DNA of 64,000 nt, from positions 22,739,355 to 22,803,354 of the forward strand of contig NC_090183.1 in the NCBI RefSeq assembly GCF_024679245.1, given 5' to 3'. A program made the position numbers and the translations under genes. Shown here piece by piece: positions 24,177 through 35,040 of the stretch. Source of the DNA: Pseudorasbora parva (lineage: Eukaryota > Chordata > Actinopteri > Cypriniformes > Gobionidae). Each line of letters starts with the position of its first letter. Within the stretch, counting starts at the first letter, position 1. The notes under the pieces are model-generated. The model saw nothing but the letters and a program-made list of their open reading frames with translations, was not told the DNA's origin and did no database searches.

Positions 24177-25955
24177 CTACAAAGACCAAATCTTACCAGA
24201 GGGGAGAATAATGTCCTGAGGATACATCATACAAGACTGGGAAGTACACATGACAAGAAGTCGGTAGGTCTTACCTGAACACACAGTGACTGTTGGTAGA
24301 GCTCTGGCTAGGAGAATACACGAGTTTACTGACAGAAAAAACATACCATGGAAAAAAATATCATAGGGGATTACCAGTGAATCACTACACATGGAGCACC
24401 TAGCCCAAGTGTATGGGCTGACCTGAAAAAGGGCATACTACACGAGTACTGGGCCTTTTTGACTGCCACAAGGTGTTGAAGAATGAAATATGTCCAGGGT
24501 TTGCCAGCCTAGGGAATTCATGTGGACAAAAAAGTGCACAATCACCTCAGGGAGGGGAAAGGCGCTGTGTGCAAGTGGTACACCCGGTGCTTGGTCAGTT
24601 CTGGAGTGTCAAGTGTCTTGACAGTACATGACTGCACAGTTGAACTCGTGATGTGAGTGGCCATTGCTGACTCCAAAGAAGGAGATGGAGGGCATGCAAT
24701 ATGAGTGTAATGTTGTTACGAGTGACATGGACATAAATGTTGCCGTGTTGTCCATCCAGACCAACACTTGATTGCACTGGATCAATGACTGACAGTTCTA
24801 TTGTGACAACAACATGCCTGGTCATTTAGGGGAACCCCTGCCTATAGAAAGTCCAAAAGAGATGCTCTGCACTGGGAAGAGGTTGCTCTGAAGCCCCAAT
24901 CAGCAAAGGTGTCTGAGCACACACAATAGATCTCAAGAGTGAGCTAGTCATCAGCCAGTCATCAAGATAACTGAGAATGCGGATACCCACTTCCTTTAAT
25001 GGAACAACGGCAGCCTCTGCAAGAGCCTCAGCACGGATCAAAACTTGCAAGTCTCAAATTGGTCATAACCCATCACCTTTCTTTGGTATAATATAAGGAC
25101 TGTAAACTTCTATCTTCATCTGCAAAAGGACTCCAAGAGTACTGCAATTTTTGCTTGCAGGACAGGGCGTCTTTGCAAAACTGGCAAACTGAATCTTATA
25201 GCCGAGTCGGACTGTCCTGATGCCAGCATGACTTGCTTTAAAGTTCTAGCCAGGCATCTGTATGAATAGCATGAATGGCAGCGAAACAAAGCATTGGCAA
25301 CCATGTCGGAAGCTGCACGCCTCCATTCTGTGGCTGTGGGTGAACTGGAACTGGCTGGGGAAGTTGCACATCATGATGATGAGAAAGCTGCACATCCTCT
25401 GAACACTCTGACCTGTGTGGGACTTTGTGTGAATCTCAGCCAGACATGAGGAGACAGCAAACTTGCATCCAGCATGCCAGAGCTGCAGACTGTGTGACCT
25501 AAGGAATGAGGAAGCTGCTTTTCTTTGATAATTTGGGCAGAACAAAAGAAACAAAATATTCTTCACCAGGCCCTCCAACGGGGAAGGAATGATGTGCTCA
25601 CCATCTCCTGAGGAAAAGCAGCTCTCGCCATCCCTGGGTCACATGTCTCAGGTATTCCTAACCCAGGAATAACCCAGGCCTTCTTTGGGTTCTTAGTGCT
25701 CACCTGAAAAGCGGGCCGCGTTGCTTTCCTGCGGGTAGCTAGACACTGCGGCAAGGCTCCTGACCTGTGCTGTGGCAGAGTGGGTGTGGCAGCCACAGGT
25801 GGATGCTCTCAGTGAAGAGCAGACAACGAGGGTGACCTCGGTGGCCCGTAAGTGGTTAAAGTCCACAACAGTGTAGCTGAAGAAAAAGAGGTGCAAGAGA
25901 CCACAGGACTTCATTTCAGCTCCTGAATGGACATTCGGTTGACACATCCCAAAAG
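24177..25955 (-). pseudogene. Old DIRS-type retrotransposon relic, pol part
   Basis: Read on the minus strand, 25045-25100 gives a reverse-transcriptase finger motif (IIPKKGDGL followed by a decayed DLR-like segment). It runs into VGIRILSYLDDWLM (YLDD catalytic box at 24958-24969), and 24736-24768 gives VLVWMDNTATF, resembling the RNase H Asp box. The finger-to-palm distance is too short, so about 100 residues are deleted, and stops are frequent. The motif order matches DIRS elements such as the better-preserved one at 28.4-37.1 kb. The gag end of the same relic appears at 38276-38620, on the far side of the inserted L2. 25560-25955 is probably also part of it but shows no motif. Confidence 0.6.
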
Positions 25956-25985
25956 GACAATGATAAAACCACGCAGCCACACCAA

Positions 25986-26432
25986 TTGCTCATGGACACA
26001 CTCCCAGCTGAGCCCTGCCCACAGAGCTCACCACAGACTGACTGTGATGGATTAGAACTGCTCCAAGATTCAGCACCCAAAGATGACTTTCTTGAAAATG
26101 GACAGCAAAGCCAGGACAACATACTTCAGCTTTCGATAACACCAGAGCAACAGCCCCTCTCACCGGACATGTCATTCCTCTCTCCAGCATCCCCGCATCT
26201 GGGCTTCTCAGAGAAAATGGAGGAACTGATTTTTGTTGGAACTAGACTATCACACTCAATTGCTGCGAGCCCCCAGATATCAACCAAAAAGCGTCGAGCC
26301 CCACAACCACCAAAGCCTGTGGGCCCAGCTCCCCCTCCTCCTGTGAGATTTCTTCGGTCACAACACCAGGGCCCACACCCTACTCCATCTGTTGTGGGTG
26401 AACCAAAAACAACTGATTCCAGCTCTCAGTGA
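25986..26432 (+). pseudogene. L2 LINE ORF1 C-terminal remnant
   Basis: An open frame of 148 codons, low in aromatic residues, with a basic proline-rich C-terminus (KKRRAPQPPKPVGPAP). This position, just upstream of the endonuclease-coding frame, is where LINE ORF1 lies. No RNA-recognition or esterase motif is visible; the N-terminal part is lost or beyond the 5' truncation. ORF1 proteins bind element RNA, but assignment here rests on position and composition. The frame ends at a stop at 26430, before the pol segment. Confidence 0.55.
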
Positions 26433-26619
26433 TGTGTTTTGGGTCCGCTATGATAACAGTAACTTTATCAAATGTTTACAAAACAAGTGGGAACCCAGTG
26501 TGCCTGCCTCTTTATCTATCCGAGTTCTGTTACGTGAAAGAAAGTCTAAGGCCCTGTCAGGCCATTTAACAAACCAATATAATCTGCTGCCTGTCACTTG
26601 TCAAACTAAGACTAATGTG

Positions 26620-28405
26620 GGTGAAAAAATGAACACTGTTAAGTTAGCACTTTTAAACATCTGTTCACTTAAGAACAAATCATTTCTAGTCAGCGACTTA
26701 ATAACCACAAACAACCTAGATTTTTTGCTTCTAAATGAAACGTGGTTAGAAGAAAACTGTAGTGCAACAGTCCTAAATGAAGCAGCCCCTCCTAACTTTA
26801 CTTTTATGGGTATTTGCAGAGCAGTTAGGAGAGGTGGGGTGTTGCTGCTCTTTTTAAAGATGTCTTTCAATGTAAGCAAGTGTCATTTGGTGAATATTTG
26901 TCTCTAGAATATCTGGGTATTGTGTTAAAAGGTTCTTCACGCATCCTGCTTATCATTGTTTACAGGCCTCCAAAGTACTCTCCAGCCTTTATTGAGGAAT
27001 TTACAGAACTGTTATCAATAATTTCCTCAGAGTTTGACTGTTTTGCTATTGCTGGGGATTTTAACATTCACATAGACAATATTGAATCCAGTACAACAAA
27101 AGAGCTCATAACTGTTTTTAACACTTTTGATTTGACACAGCATGTAAATGGACCCACACACAATCATGGACACAGTCTAGATTTACTTATCAGTGAGGGT
27201 CTAAACATTTCATCGATTGTTATTAAGGATGTGGCACTGTCTGATCATTTCTGTATTTTCTTTGACATATCAATCTCTCCTGCCATTGAAGCTAGATCTG
27301 TCTCTGTCAAAAAGAGATGCTTAAATGAGAACACTAATGTGCTGTTTATGAAGGCTTTATCTCTAAAACCAAGCATATCTGCAGACTCTGTTGATTTTCT
27401 CCTTGACTCCTTTAACTCAAAAGTTAAGAGTGTAATTGATGATATTGCTCCTCTGAAAGTCAGGAAAAAGAGTGGCAAACAAAAGGCACCATGGAGAAAC
27501 TCAACAGCAGTTCAAATAATGAAAAGGCAATGCAGAAAATCTGAACCAAAGTGGCGGAAGACAAAACTTGTAGTCCATTATGACATCTATAAAGACAGCC
27601 TTCATGCTTTCAATGTTGAACTAAGCAAAGCTAGAGAGACCTTCTTCTCAAATATTATAAACAGAAACATAAACAACACGAGCACTCTTTTTGCTACTGT
27701 CGAGAGACTAATAAACCCCTCGAGTCACATTCCCAGAGAAATGCTCTCAGACAGCAAATGCAGTGAGTTTGCTTCCTTCTTCTCAGAGAAAATCAAAAAT
27801 ATCAGAAAGGCAATCAGCACATCCTTGAGTTGCTCTGGGGTCAGACAGATCAGACCAAAACCTCAGAAAATTACTATGTCTGATTTCGAAACAATTGACG
27901 GTAAAATTTTAGGAGACACAGTACAGCATCTTAAAACATCAACCTGCGCCCTTGACGCACTCCCCACTTCTTTTTTTCAAAAGTGTGTTTAACTGTTTAG
28001 AAGCAGATCTCCTAGAAGTGGTGAACTCCCCACTTCTCTATGGGACTTTTCCAACCGCCCTTAAAACTGCAATAGTTAAGCCTCTTCTGAAAAAGAGAAA
28101 TCTAGATAACTCCATACTGAGCAACGACAGACCAATCTCAAATCTCCCCTTCATAGGCAAAATCATTGAAAAAGTTGTTTTCAATCAACTAAACAAATTC
28201 TTAAACTCAAACGGATTCTTTGACAATTTTCAATCTGGTTTCCGACCGCATAGAGACAGCACAGAGACAGCGCTCATAAAGATTATAAATGATATTCGCT
28301 TAAATACTGATACAGGCAAAACATCAATTCTGGTTCTACTCGACCTCAGTGCTGCATTCGACACTGTTGACCACAACATACTTCTTCAACATACTACAGG
28401 CTGGA
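26620..28405 (+). pseudogene. L2 LINE pol: endonuclease and first half of reverse transcriptase
   Basis: The APE-type endonuclease is represented by LALLNICSLKNKS, FLLLNETWLEE (catalytic Glu), IIVYRPPKYSP, IAGDFNIHID and ALSDHFCIFF (Asp-His). A frameshift near 26845-26900 separates the first two motifs from the rest. The frame then runs to 27992, shifts again near 27960, and continues as the reverse-transcriptase fingers and palm start (VKPLLKKRNLD, SNDRPISNLPFIGKIIEK, FQSGFRPHRDSTETAL, VLLDLSAAFDTVDHNILL, with a catalytic Asp). It breaks off at 28405 where the DIRS element begins. The endonuclease nicks the target DNA and the reverse transcriptase primes from the nick, but this copy is dead. 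Confidence 0.9.
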
Positions 28406-28407
28406 AA

Positions 28408-28711
28408 ACGTCTCGGTTACGTATGTAACCCTAGTTCCCTGAGGACACGAGACGCTGCGTCGAAACGCTGTGAGAACGCCTCTGCGTTAATGCGGTGTGA
28501 AGCGCCTGTAGAACCATTCCATCGGAAAATCGATCGATCGTCGGCGTGATGACGTCATCGACCGGAAGCTATAAAGCGTCCGCGAAAACAAACAGGAACT
28601 AGCTTCTGATAAAGCCTGATGTAAGTGATCACGGACACGCCGGGAGTATGGCAGAGCGACGCAGCGTCTCGTTCCCTCAGGGAACTAGGGTTACATACGT
28701 AACCGAGACGT
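28408..28711. repeat. DIRS terminal repeat and internal complementary region
   Basis: The outer end 28408-28462 ('acgtctcggttacg' onward) is the near reverse complement of 28657-28711. Between them, 28536-28608 pairs with 37047-37119 at the other end of the element. A 24-bp direct repeat ('gcgtcgaaacgctgtgaga') also occurs at 28457 and 28734. DIRS elements use this complementarity to close a circular DNA intermediate. Confidence 0.85.
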
Positions 28712-28816
28712 TCCCTTTCGGGGAACTCGAGCTGCGTCGAAACGCTGTGAGAACGCTTATACCCACATCGCCATAGGACCAAGTGTCTCGTATGTGTGAA
28801 GCCGAAGCGCACACGA

Positions 28817-29750
28817 TTACGAGAGTACCTGCGCCCCAACAGTAGATGCCAGATCTAGTTCGTAGAACCTGACAAAGGTTAGCGGAGACGACCAGCCGGC
28901 CGCATTGCAAATATCATGGAGGGAAGCCCCCGACAAAAGTGCTTTAGAAGCAGCCATACCCCTGGTAGAATGCGCCCGGACAGCCAGTGGAGACGCCTGC
29001 CCGGCCGCCTCATAAGCAAGTGAGATGGCCTCGACCACCCACTTGCACATTCTCTGCTTAGATACTGGAGCCCCCTTCTTAGGGGCTCCGAAACCGACGA
29101 ACAGCTGATCGGTCTTTCTCCACAGGGCAGCTCTGTGGACATATGTATCTAACGCCCTAACAGGGCACAGCAGATTTAATCTTTCCTGGTCTGACATCGT
29201 GAACGGAGGAGGACAGAAGGCTTGGAGAGTAATGGGGCCCCGTGGGCTCGTAGGAACCTTGGGGACGTAACCCGGCCTGTATGTAGAAAAGCTGTAGAAA
29301 AGCTTTTACCATACCCGGCGCGAACTCTAGGCATGAGGGCCCTACTGACAGGGACTGAATATCTCCTATTCTGTTGAGAGATAAGATGGCCAAAAGGAAG
29401 ATAGTTTTGAGGGTGAGGAACTTGTCCGAAACCTCCTCCAAGGGTTCAAACGGAGGCTCGGACAAGCCCCGCAAGACAATGGCCAAGTCCCATGCTGGGA
29501 CCCTCGAGTGCATAACTGGCCTCAACCTTAAAGTACCACGGAGGAAACGTGTAATCAAAGGGTGTCTTCCCAAAGACACTCCACCCAAAGGGACGTGGAA
29601 AGCACCCACGGCCGCCACGTACACCTTTATTGTGGAGGGGGTCAACCCTGCCAAGAACCTTGCCTGCAGAAACTCCAGCACTGTACCAACCGGGCAGTTA
29701 ACTGGGTCCCACTGGCGTTCTCTGAGAAAAGTGCTGAGAAAAGTTTCCAT
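28817..29750 (-). pseudogene. DIRS tyrosine recombinase, frameshifted
   Basis: The N-terminal core-binding segment is visible as DPVNCPVGTVLEFLQ and LTPSTIKVYVAAV. The catalytic domain has an Arg box (SLNRIGDIQSLSV), then HSTRGMAASKA (His and Arg), and ends AGWSSPLTFVRFYELD, with the nucleophilic Tyr. The protein is broken once: an 11-bp tandem duplication ('gtagaaaagct', 29283-29293 and 29294-29304) shifts the frame between the Arg box and the segment that resumes as RLNLLCPVRALDTYV. The start is also out of frame with the preceding pol ORF near 29740. In DIRS elements this enzyme joins the circular DNA intermediate to the chromosome. All catalytic residues are readable despite the breaks. 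Confidence 0.88.
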
Positions 29751-31372
29751 TTCAAAGCGTACAGCTTCCTCGTGGACGGAGCTCTTGAGTGAAGGATGGT
29801 CTCAACAACCTCGGCCGAGAGACCTTCCTCTATGAGCCTGGCCCCCTCAGAGGCCAAGCCCATAGTTTCCACATCTCCGGGCGTGGGTGCAGGAATCTCC
29901 TGCCCGCCTGAGAGAGTAGATCCCTCCTGGTCGGAATCTCCATCGGAGAGCCTTCCAGGAGAGATATCAGGTCCGAAAACCATATTCTGGTCGGCCAGTA
30001 CGGAGCCACTAGAAGTACTTGGGCCCCGTCCCGGCGTACCCTCTCCAGAACTCCTGGAAGCAAGACAATCAGGGGGAAGGCGTACAGGGGTAGCCTCGGC
30101 CACTCCTGTACCATGGCATCCAACCCTAGCGGGGCTGGATGGGACAGAGAAAACCACTGCGGGCAGTGGGAATTCTCCGCCGAAGCAAATAGATCTATCT
30201 CTGCCTTCCCATATACCTTCCATAGGAGCTCCACCACCTCTGGGTGGAGTCTCCATTCCCCGGGCCTCGGCCCCTGCCTCGACAGGCTGTCTGCTTCCTG
30301 ATTCAGGACCCCCGGGATATATACCGCCCTGATTGACAGCAATTTCCCTTGGGCCCACAGGAGGATCCGATGTGCCAATTTGTCCAGCGGACGGGACCTC
30401 AGACCCCCCTGATGATTTATATAGGCGACCACCGATGTGTTGTCTGTCCTGACTAACACATGGTGGCCCCTGAGGTCGGGCAGAAACTGTTTCAATGCAA
30501 GAAACACTGCGAGCATCTCTAGCCGATTTATGTGCCAGTGCCGCTGATGTTCCTGCCATAGACCCTGGGACGAGCGACCACTCATGGTCGCCCCCCAGCC
30601 CGTGAGAGAGACATCTGTCGTTAGCGTTACGCGACGAACATGAGCCCCCGAAGGCAAACCTCAGGAACTTCCTGTGATGTGGAACGATGGAGACATGAAA
30701 ATACGCATCTTTGAGGTCTATGGTGACAAACCAATCCTCCAATTTGATCTGCGATACAATCTGTCTGAGTGTGAGCATCTTGAACTTGAGCTTGGCCACT
30801 GAGCGATTTAATAGACGCAGATCTAATATCGGGCGTAAGCCCCCATCCTTCTTCGGCACGATGAAGTAACGGCTGTAAAACCCAGACTCCCTGCCGGGAG
30901 GAGGAACCCTTTCTATAGCCCCCTTTTGCAGGAGTGTCTCTACTTCTTGTGCCATTACCAGAGCCTGCTCCGGGCCCACCTCTGTAGGTAGGACACCGCT
31001 GAAAGGAGGTGGCCGCCTTTTGAATTGAATGGCGTACCCCCTTTCTATAATCTGCAGGACCCAACGAGATATGTTCGATAGACGTTTCCACTCGTCTAGA
31101 AAATCTACTAAGGGAACCAGCCTCTCGAGGCTGGCCTCTGGTGTATTTTGAGCAACAAGCACAGTGCCCTGAAGCGGCGGACCGGCAGGGAACGACTGAC
31201 TTGACTGCTCGGGGGCCCCCCGAGAGGGGCGCGGACCACCCTCGGGTGGCCCGCGGAGACCGACTGCGCCCCGGCATTTTGGTGGGGTTGGCAGCACGGC
31301 CCCCAGAGGGTGCCGCAGGGAAACGGGTACCGTTGGCAGGGGTAAACACCGTTTCCCTACGGGGGGAACCAC
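29642..31372 (-). pseudogene. DIRS reverse transcriptase / RNase H, internally deleted
   Basis: From the N-terminus: a Pro/Arg-rich linker; a segment WVLQIIERGYAIQFKRRPPP; reverse-transcriptase fingers FIVPKKDGGLRPILDLRLLN; and MLTLRQIVSQI then FVTIDLKDAYFHV with the first palm Asp. After FLRFAFGG (near 30655) the frame changes to non-homologous sequence, while the RNase H domain appears in another frame (29830-30640): VTLTTDVSLTGWGA, NRLEMLAVFLAL, VLVRTDNTSVVAY and KAEIDLFASAE. The part between them, which should hold the second palm Asp pair (YxDD) and thumb, is missing, roughly 0.5 kb by comparison with the family. The apparent 576-codon frame is therefore a chimera of two frames. Its tail (RAPSTRKLYALKWKLF) is the start of the recombinase region. 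Confidence 0.88.
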
Positions 31373-31397
31373 CCTCAGCGTCCTGACGCTTCTGGCG

Positions 31398-32853
31398 TCA
31401 GGAACGCTTAGACGAGGCCTTCTTGGTGATCAGGACTGTCCTCAGATCAGCCCTGCCCCTCGAAGGCCTCGTCTGAGAGCGCCGCCCCTCGTCCCCGCGC
31501 TGAGGGGGAGTTCGGGTAGCGACGCTCTGCTTTTGTTTTGCTCTGTGCGAGGCGCTCATACTCGGTTCGGGCTGCTTGATGTCAGCAGCAGCCCCAGGGA
31601 CCTGGACACGGAGAGGGAGGAACTGCTTGAGCGCCGCAGCTTGCTTCTTCGACTCCTGGAACCTCTCGGTGACAGTGTGGACTGCGTCACCGAAGAGGCC
31701 TCCAGGAGAAAGCGGCGCATCAAGCAGAAAGGCTTTCTCCCTCTCATTGATATCAGTGGGGTTTAACCATAGATGCCTCTCCGTGGCCACCAAGGCTGCC
31801 ATAGAGCGGCCAACACATCTGGCCGTCTCCTTGGTGGCCCGGAGAGCTAAATCAGTGGAAGTTCTAAGTTCGGCTACTATATCACCCCCCACGACATCAC
31901 TGCTGTCCAAATTCCTCAGCAGGTCAGCCTGATATGCCTACACGATAGCCATCGTATGCAGGCATGCCGCCGCCTGACCCGCTGCCGAGTACGCTTTGCC
32001 CACCAGCGCCGGCATTGTTTTAAGAGGTCTGGTGGGCAAAGTCGGGGCCTTAAGGGACGACGCCGAGGAAGGCGAGAGATGGCTCGCGAGCGTCTCTTCG
32101 ACCTTCGGCATCGCCCCATAACCGTACTGTTTCAGCCCGGCGATATTACTGAAAACACGATACGATGCCGGTCTCCTCCATGATCTTGCCACCTCAGTGT
32201 GCAAGTCATGGAAGAACGGCAGGCCCCGTCGCTGAGGTTCTGAAGCGCGAGAAGGCAGGAATCTTTCGTCTAGTTTACTCGTACGCTTTCTTCCTGCCTC
32301 ATATCTCTCAGCTGGCCAGTCGATGTTAAGCCTGGCCACAGCTCGCGTCAGAACCTCAACGAGCTCCTCACATGCAGGGGACTGAAGTGGCGAGTCTTCA
32401 GTCTCGATGCTTTCAACGTCCACCTCCTCAGAGCTGGACAGTTGAAGCACCGGCGACTCTCTCGGGGGGGAAGAAACCGCCATGCGTGCTTCCATGCCCC
32501 GAGAAGAGCCGCTGGATGGTGCAGGTGAGGGCAGAGATAAGGCAGCGCCCGTCTCTAACCCCTCTGCAACATCCAATTGTGATCCCCACGACTGCAGCCT
32601 CCGCTCCGCCTCGGCGGCAGCGGGACCAGAGCCGCGGGGAACACGAGCCGAGGCACCCTCCTCGAAGAGTGCCCGGCGGGAGCGCAGCGTTCTCAGCGGT
32701 AACTTTTCACAATGCTCACAAGCAGCCCCCTCGAGGGCTGCCTGGGCATGCTGCGCTCCCAAGCAGGCAACACAAAGAGAGTGTGTATCCCCACCCGTGA
32801 TGTAGCGTGGGCAGGGATGAACACACCTCTTGAAACTGCTTTCACTCTGCCAT
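31398..32853 (-). pseudogene. DIRS gag-like ORF with one in-frame stop
   Basis: The likely start is ATG at 32853 (minus strand), followed by a small insertion that shifts frame. The body then reads CVHPCPRYITGGDTHSLC and CVACLGAQHAQAALEGA, a Cys/His-rich N-terminus with C-x2-C-L-G-x2-H. It continues through an acidic Ser-rich middle (LSSSEEVDVESIETEDS) and a long helical segment, to a basic Ser/Arg-rich C-terminus ending ASSKRS. A single TAG at 31938 interrupts it after HTMAIV; the downstream frame AYQADLLRNLDSSD continues in register. Gag-like proteins of DIRS elements are thought to package element RNA, but that is family knowledge and was not tested here. Confidence 0.8.
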
Positions 32854-33208
32854 AATCTCTATCTATTTTATTTTCTCTTTGTTTTGTTAACCCTTTGACA
32901 CGTACGATCAAACCCGTATGATCATTCTGTGCTGGTCCCTGGTGCGTACGATCATACCGGTGCGATTAGAACGCTCAGTGATCAACTGCCGAATTCAAAA
33001 TTTAAAATCTGTTTTAGCGCGCTGACTGGCGCTGAGCCAAAGACTGAGTGAATGAAAGACTGACTTAGCTCGGTGTCTTTTAATGTTTATTTTAGGTTTC
33101 ATACACTTCAAATTATATTACACAACCACAAAAATATCAGCAAACACTAAATATAGTTTGTAACTGCATACTAATATATATAACAGCAAGATATCAGTGT
33201 TATAAATG

Positions 33209-33560
33209 GCCCGTGATAACATTACCGATCAAATAACAATCATTTTCTACCCTTTGACGTGAACGATCAGTCTAGGCTGTTCCCTTACGTAATGTCACAT
33301 ATATCAGGAGAAGTGGGTGATCTTGTGCCCCCCTGGCACTGTTGTAAACACATAATCGCGGCACAAATGCCCATAACGTTAGCCCGCTATAACATTACAT
33401 ATCAACTAACACAATCATTTACTACCATTTCATGTGTATGATCAGTCCAGGGCTGTTCCCTCATGTAATGTTGCATAATCAGGAGAAGTGGGTGATCTTG
33501 TGTCGCAAATCCAGCTGACTGCCTCCCTGGTACTGTTGTAAACACATGACGGCGCCACAC
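33209..33560. repeat. Two tandem ~171-bp units near the piggyBac left end
   Basis: 33209-33379 and 33380-33560 share long blocks ('caggagaagtgggtgatctt', 'actgttgtaaacaca'). Each includes a copy resembling the element's tip, 'taccctttgacgtgaacg' in the first and a decayed version in the second. The tip-like sequence may be a repeated transposase-binding site. Confidence 0.8.
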
Positions 33561-33703
33561 CCACAGCTAGTGATAAATTACAGAACATCTATTCTAACAT
33601 ATATATTTTTAATAAGTACATAAACCATAAGGAGTTAACTTGCATCCATTTAAATTTAGTTAACAAGTTTGAAAATATTTTAATGAAAAATAATAAAATA
33701 AAA

Positions 33704-33869
33704 CCTTTCCTGTAGCTCAAACAGTAGAGCACAGTGCTAGCAACGCCAAGGTCATGGGTTCGATTCCCAGGGAAAGCAAAAACTGAAAAAATGTAAAATG
33801 TGTACCTTAAAATGCAATGTAAGTCGCTTTGGATAAAAGCGTCTGCCAAATGCATAAATGTAAATGTAA
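33704..33869 (+). repeat. tRNA-derived SINE inside piggyBac
   Basis: Contains an A-box-like 'tagctcaaacagtagagc' and a B box 'ggttcgattccc' with tRNA spacing, then a tail 'gtcgctttggataaaagcg' and AAATGT-like repeats, a 3' end shared by many fish SINEs. It lacks a complete cloverleaf, so it is not a tRNA gene. Confidence 0.8.
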
Positions 33870-33990
33870 AACATGCATTGCAAGCATTTTTTCCCGCTGA
33901 CAAATTGTCACTGTTACCTCACGCTCGAGTTGGTACCCACTGCAGACACAATTTTAATACAATTTACCAGTTTTTAACTACTTCAGAGAA

Positions 33991-35040
33991 AATGGCAGAC
34001 AATTTTTTCAAAAGAAGACAACTGACAAGTGAGGAAATAGAGGAGTTTTTTTTTATTCTGATGAGGAGAATTTTGACAGTGAGGCAGAGAGTGACAGTGA
34101 TGAAGACCTTCCCCCGAACCTTGAAGCTCAGGATTACTGGAGCACAGACCCCATGCTCTTGACACCATTTTTCGGGTCTTTGTTTTCACAGGACCGATTC
34201 CTTCTGCTCCTCTGCCATCTTCACTGTTCAAACAATGCAACAGCAGTTTTAAATGACCCTCTGAAAAAAATCAGAAATATTTTTACTGCTCTCACCTCCT
34301 CCTTTCATCGCATTTTTGTGCCATACCGGGATCTGTGTTTTGATGAATCTCTGATGAAGTGGAAAGGCAGGCTGGCATTTCGTCAGTTCATTCCATCTAA
34401 ATGGCACAGATTTGGGGTCAAGTTTTTTGTTTTGTGTGATGTGCTCACTGTTTATGTGCAGGACATGATCATTTACTCCAGATCTACCAGTGCCATAAAA
34501 CACCACCAAGGACTTGGGATTTCTGGGTCTGTTGTAATGACACTACTAGGACCTTACCTCAGAAAGGGTCATGTCCTTTATGTGGATAACTGGTACAGTA
34601 GTCCCACACTTTTCCAGAACCTCTTGTCTCTTGGCACTGGAGCTTGTGGGACTGTGTGTGCAAACCGCAAAGGGATGCCAACATTCACCTGTAGAATGAC
34701 AAAGGGTAATGTGGAATTCAAAGAAAATGGATCACAGTTGGCAGTCAAATAGCATGATAAGAGAGATGTCCATGTCCTTACCATTGTCCACCCAACTGGT
34801 ATGGCAGCCACAGGGAAGCTGGATCACATCACTGGGCAAGCCAAGATGAAGCCAGTCTGTGTGCTGGAGTACAACAAAAAGATGGGAGCAGTTGACAAAG
34901 CGGACATGATGACTGGTTTTCTTGAATGCACCAGAAAGTCTACCAAGTGGTACAAAAATATCTTCTTTCACCTACTTGACACAGTTTTACTGAACAGCCA
35001 CATTGTCTACCGGCAAATTACTGGTAAGATATTTCTATAA
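33991..35040 (+). pseudogene. piggyBac transposase, decayed
   Basis: The start ATG at 33991 gives MADNFFKRRQLTSEEIEEF. A frameshift in the T run near 34045 leads to an acidic segment (DEENFDSEAESDSDEDLP) that runs directly into YWSTDPMLLTPFF. The family normally has about 80-100 residues between these, so a deletion is likely. The catalytic domain follows: FDESLMKWKGR (first Asp), VLYVDNWYSSP (second Asp), then a stop at about 34750, resuming as MKPVCVLEYNKKMGAVDKADMM (third Asp). The frame ends at QITGKIFL, before the C-terminal Cys-rich domain. The DDD triad is present, but frameshift, stop, deletion and lost C-terminus exclude function. Family members cut and paste at TTAA. Confidence 0.88.

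Noticed and set aside
25560..25955. Gag region of the old DIRS relic
   Set aside because: Strand and position fit, but I could not find a gag motif in any minus frame, so it is not listed as a separate gene.
28349..28549. 66-codon frame across the L2/DIRS junction as a fusion gene
   Set aside because: It is a chance read-through from L2 pol into the DIRS terminal repeat.
29374..30332. Plus-strand open frames of 153 and 178 codons
   Set aside because: They are antisense to the DIRS pol and recombinase and have no recognisable domain; their openness follows from the GC-rich coding strand opposite.
29642..31372. A single intact 576-residue DIRS polymerase
   Set aside because: The frame is open, but homology changes frame near 30655 and again near 29740; the stretch between RT fingers and recombinase start is not the real protein.
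31141..32805. Several plus-strand frames (81-142 codons)
   Set aside because: Antisense shadows of the DIRS gag-like gene.
33706..33780. Functional tRNA gene
   Set aside because: A and B boxes are present but the acceptor stem and anticodon arm do not pair, and the sequence continues into a SINE tail.
33991..35040. Active or domesticated piggyBac transposase
   Set aside because: The three catalytic Asp motifs are present, but a frameshift, an internal stop, a probable deletion and a missing C-terminal domain exclude it.
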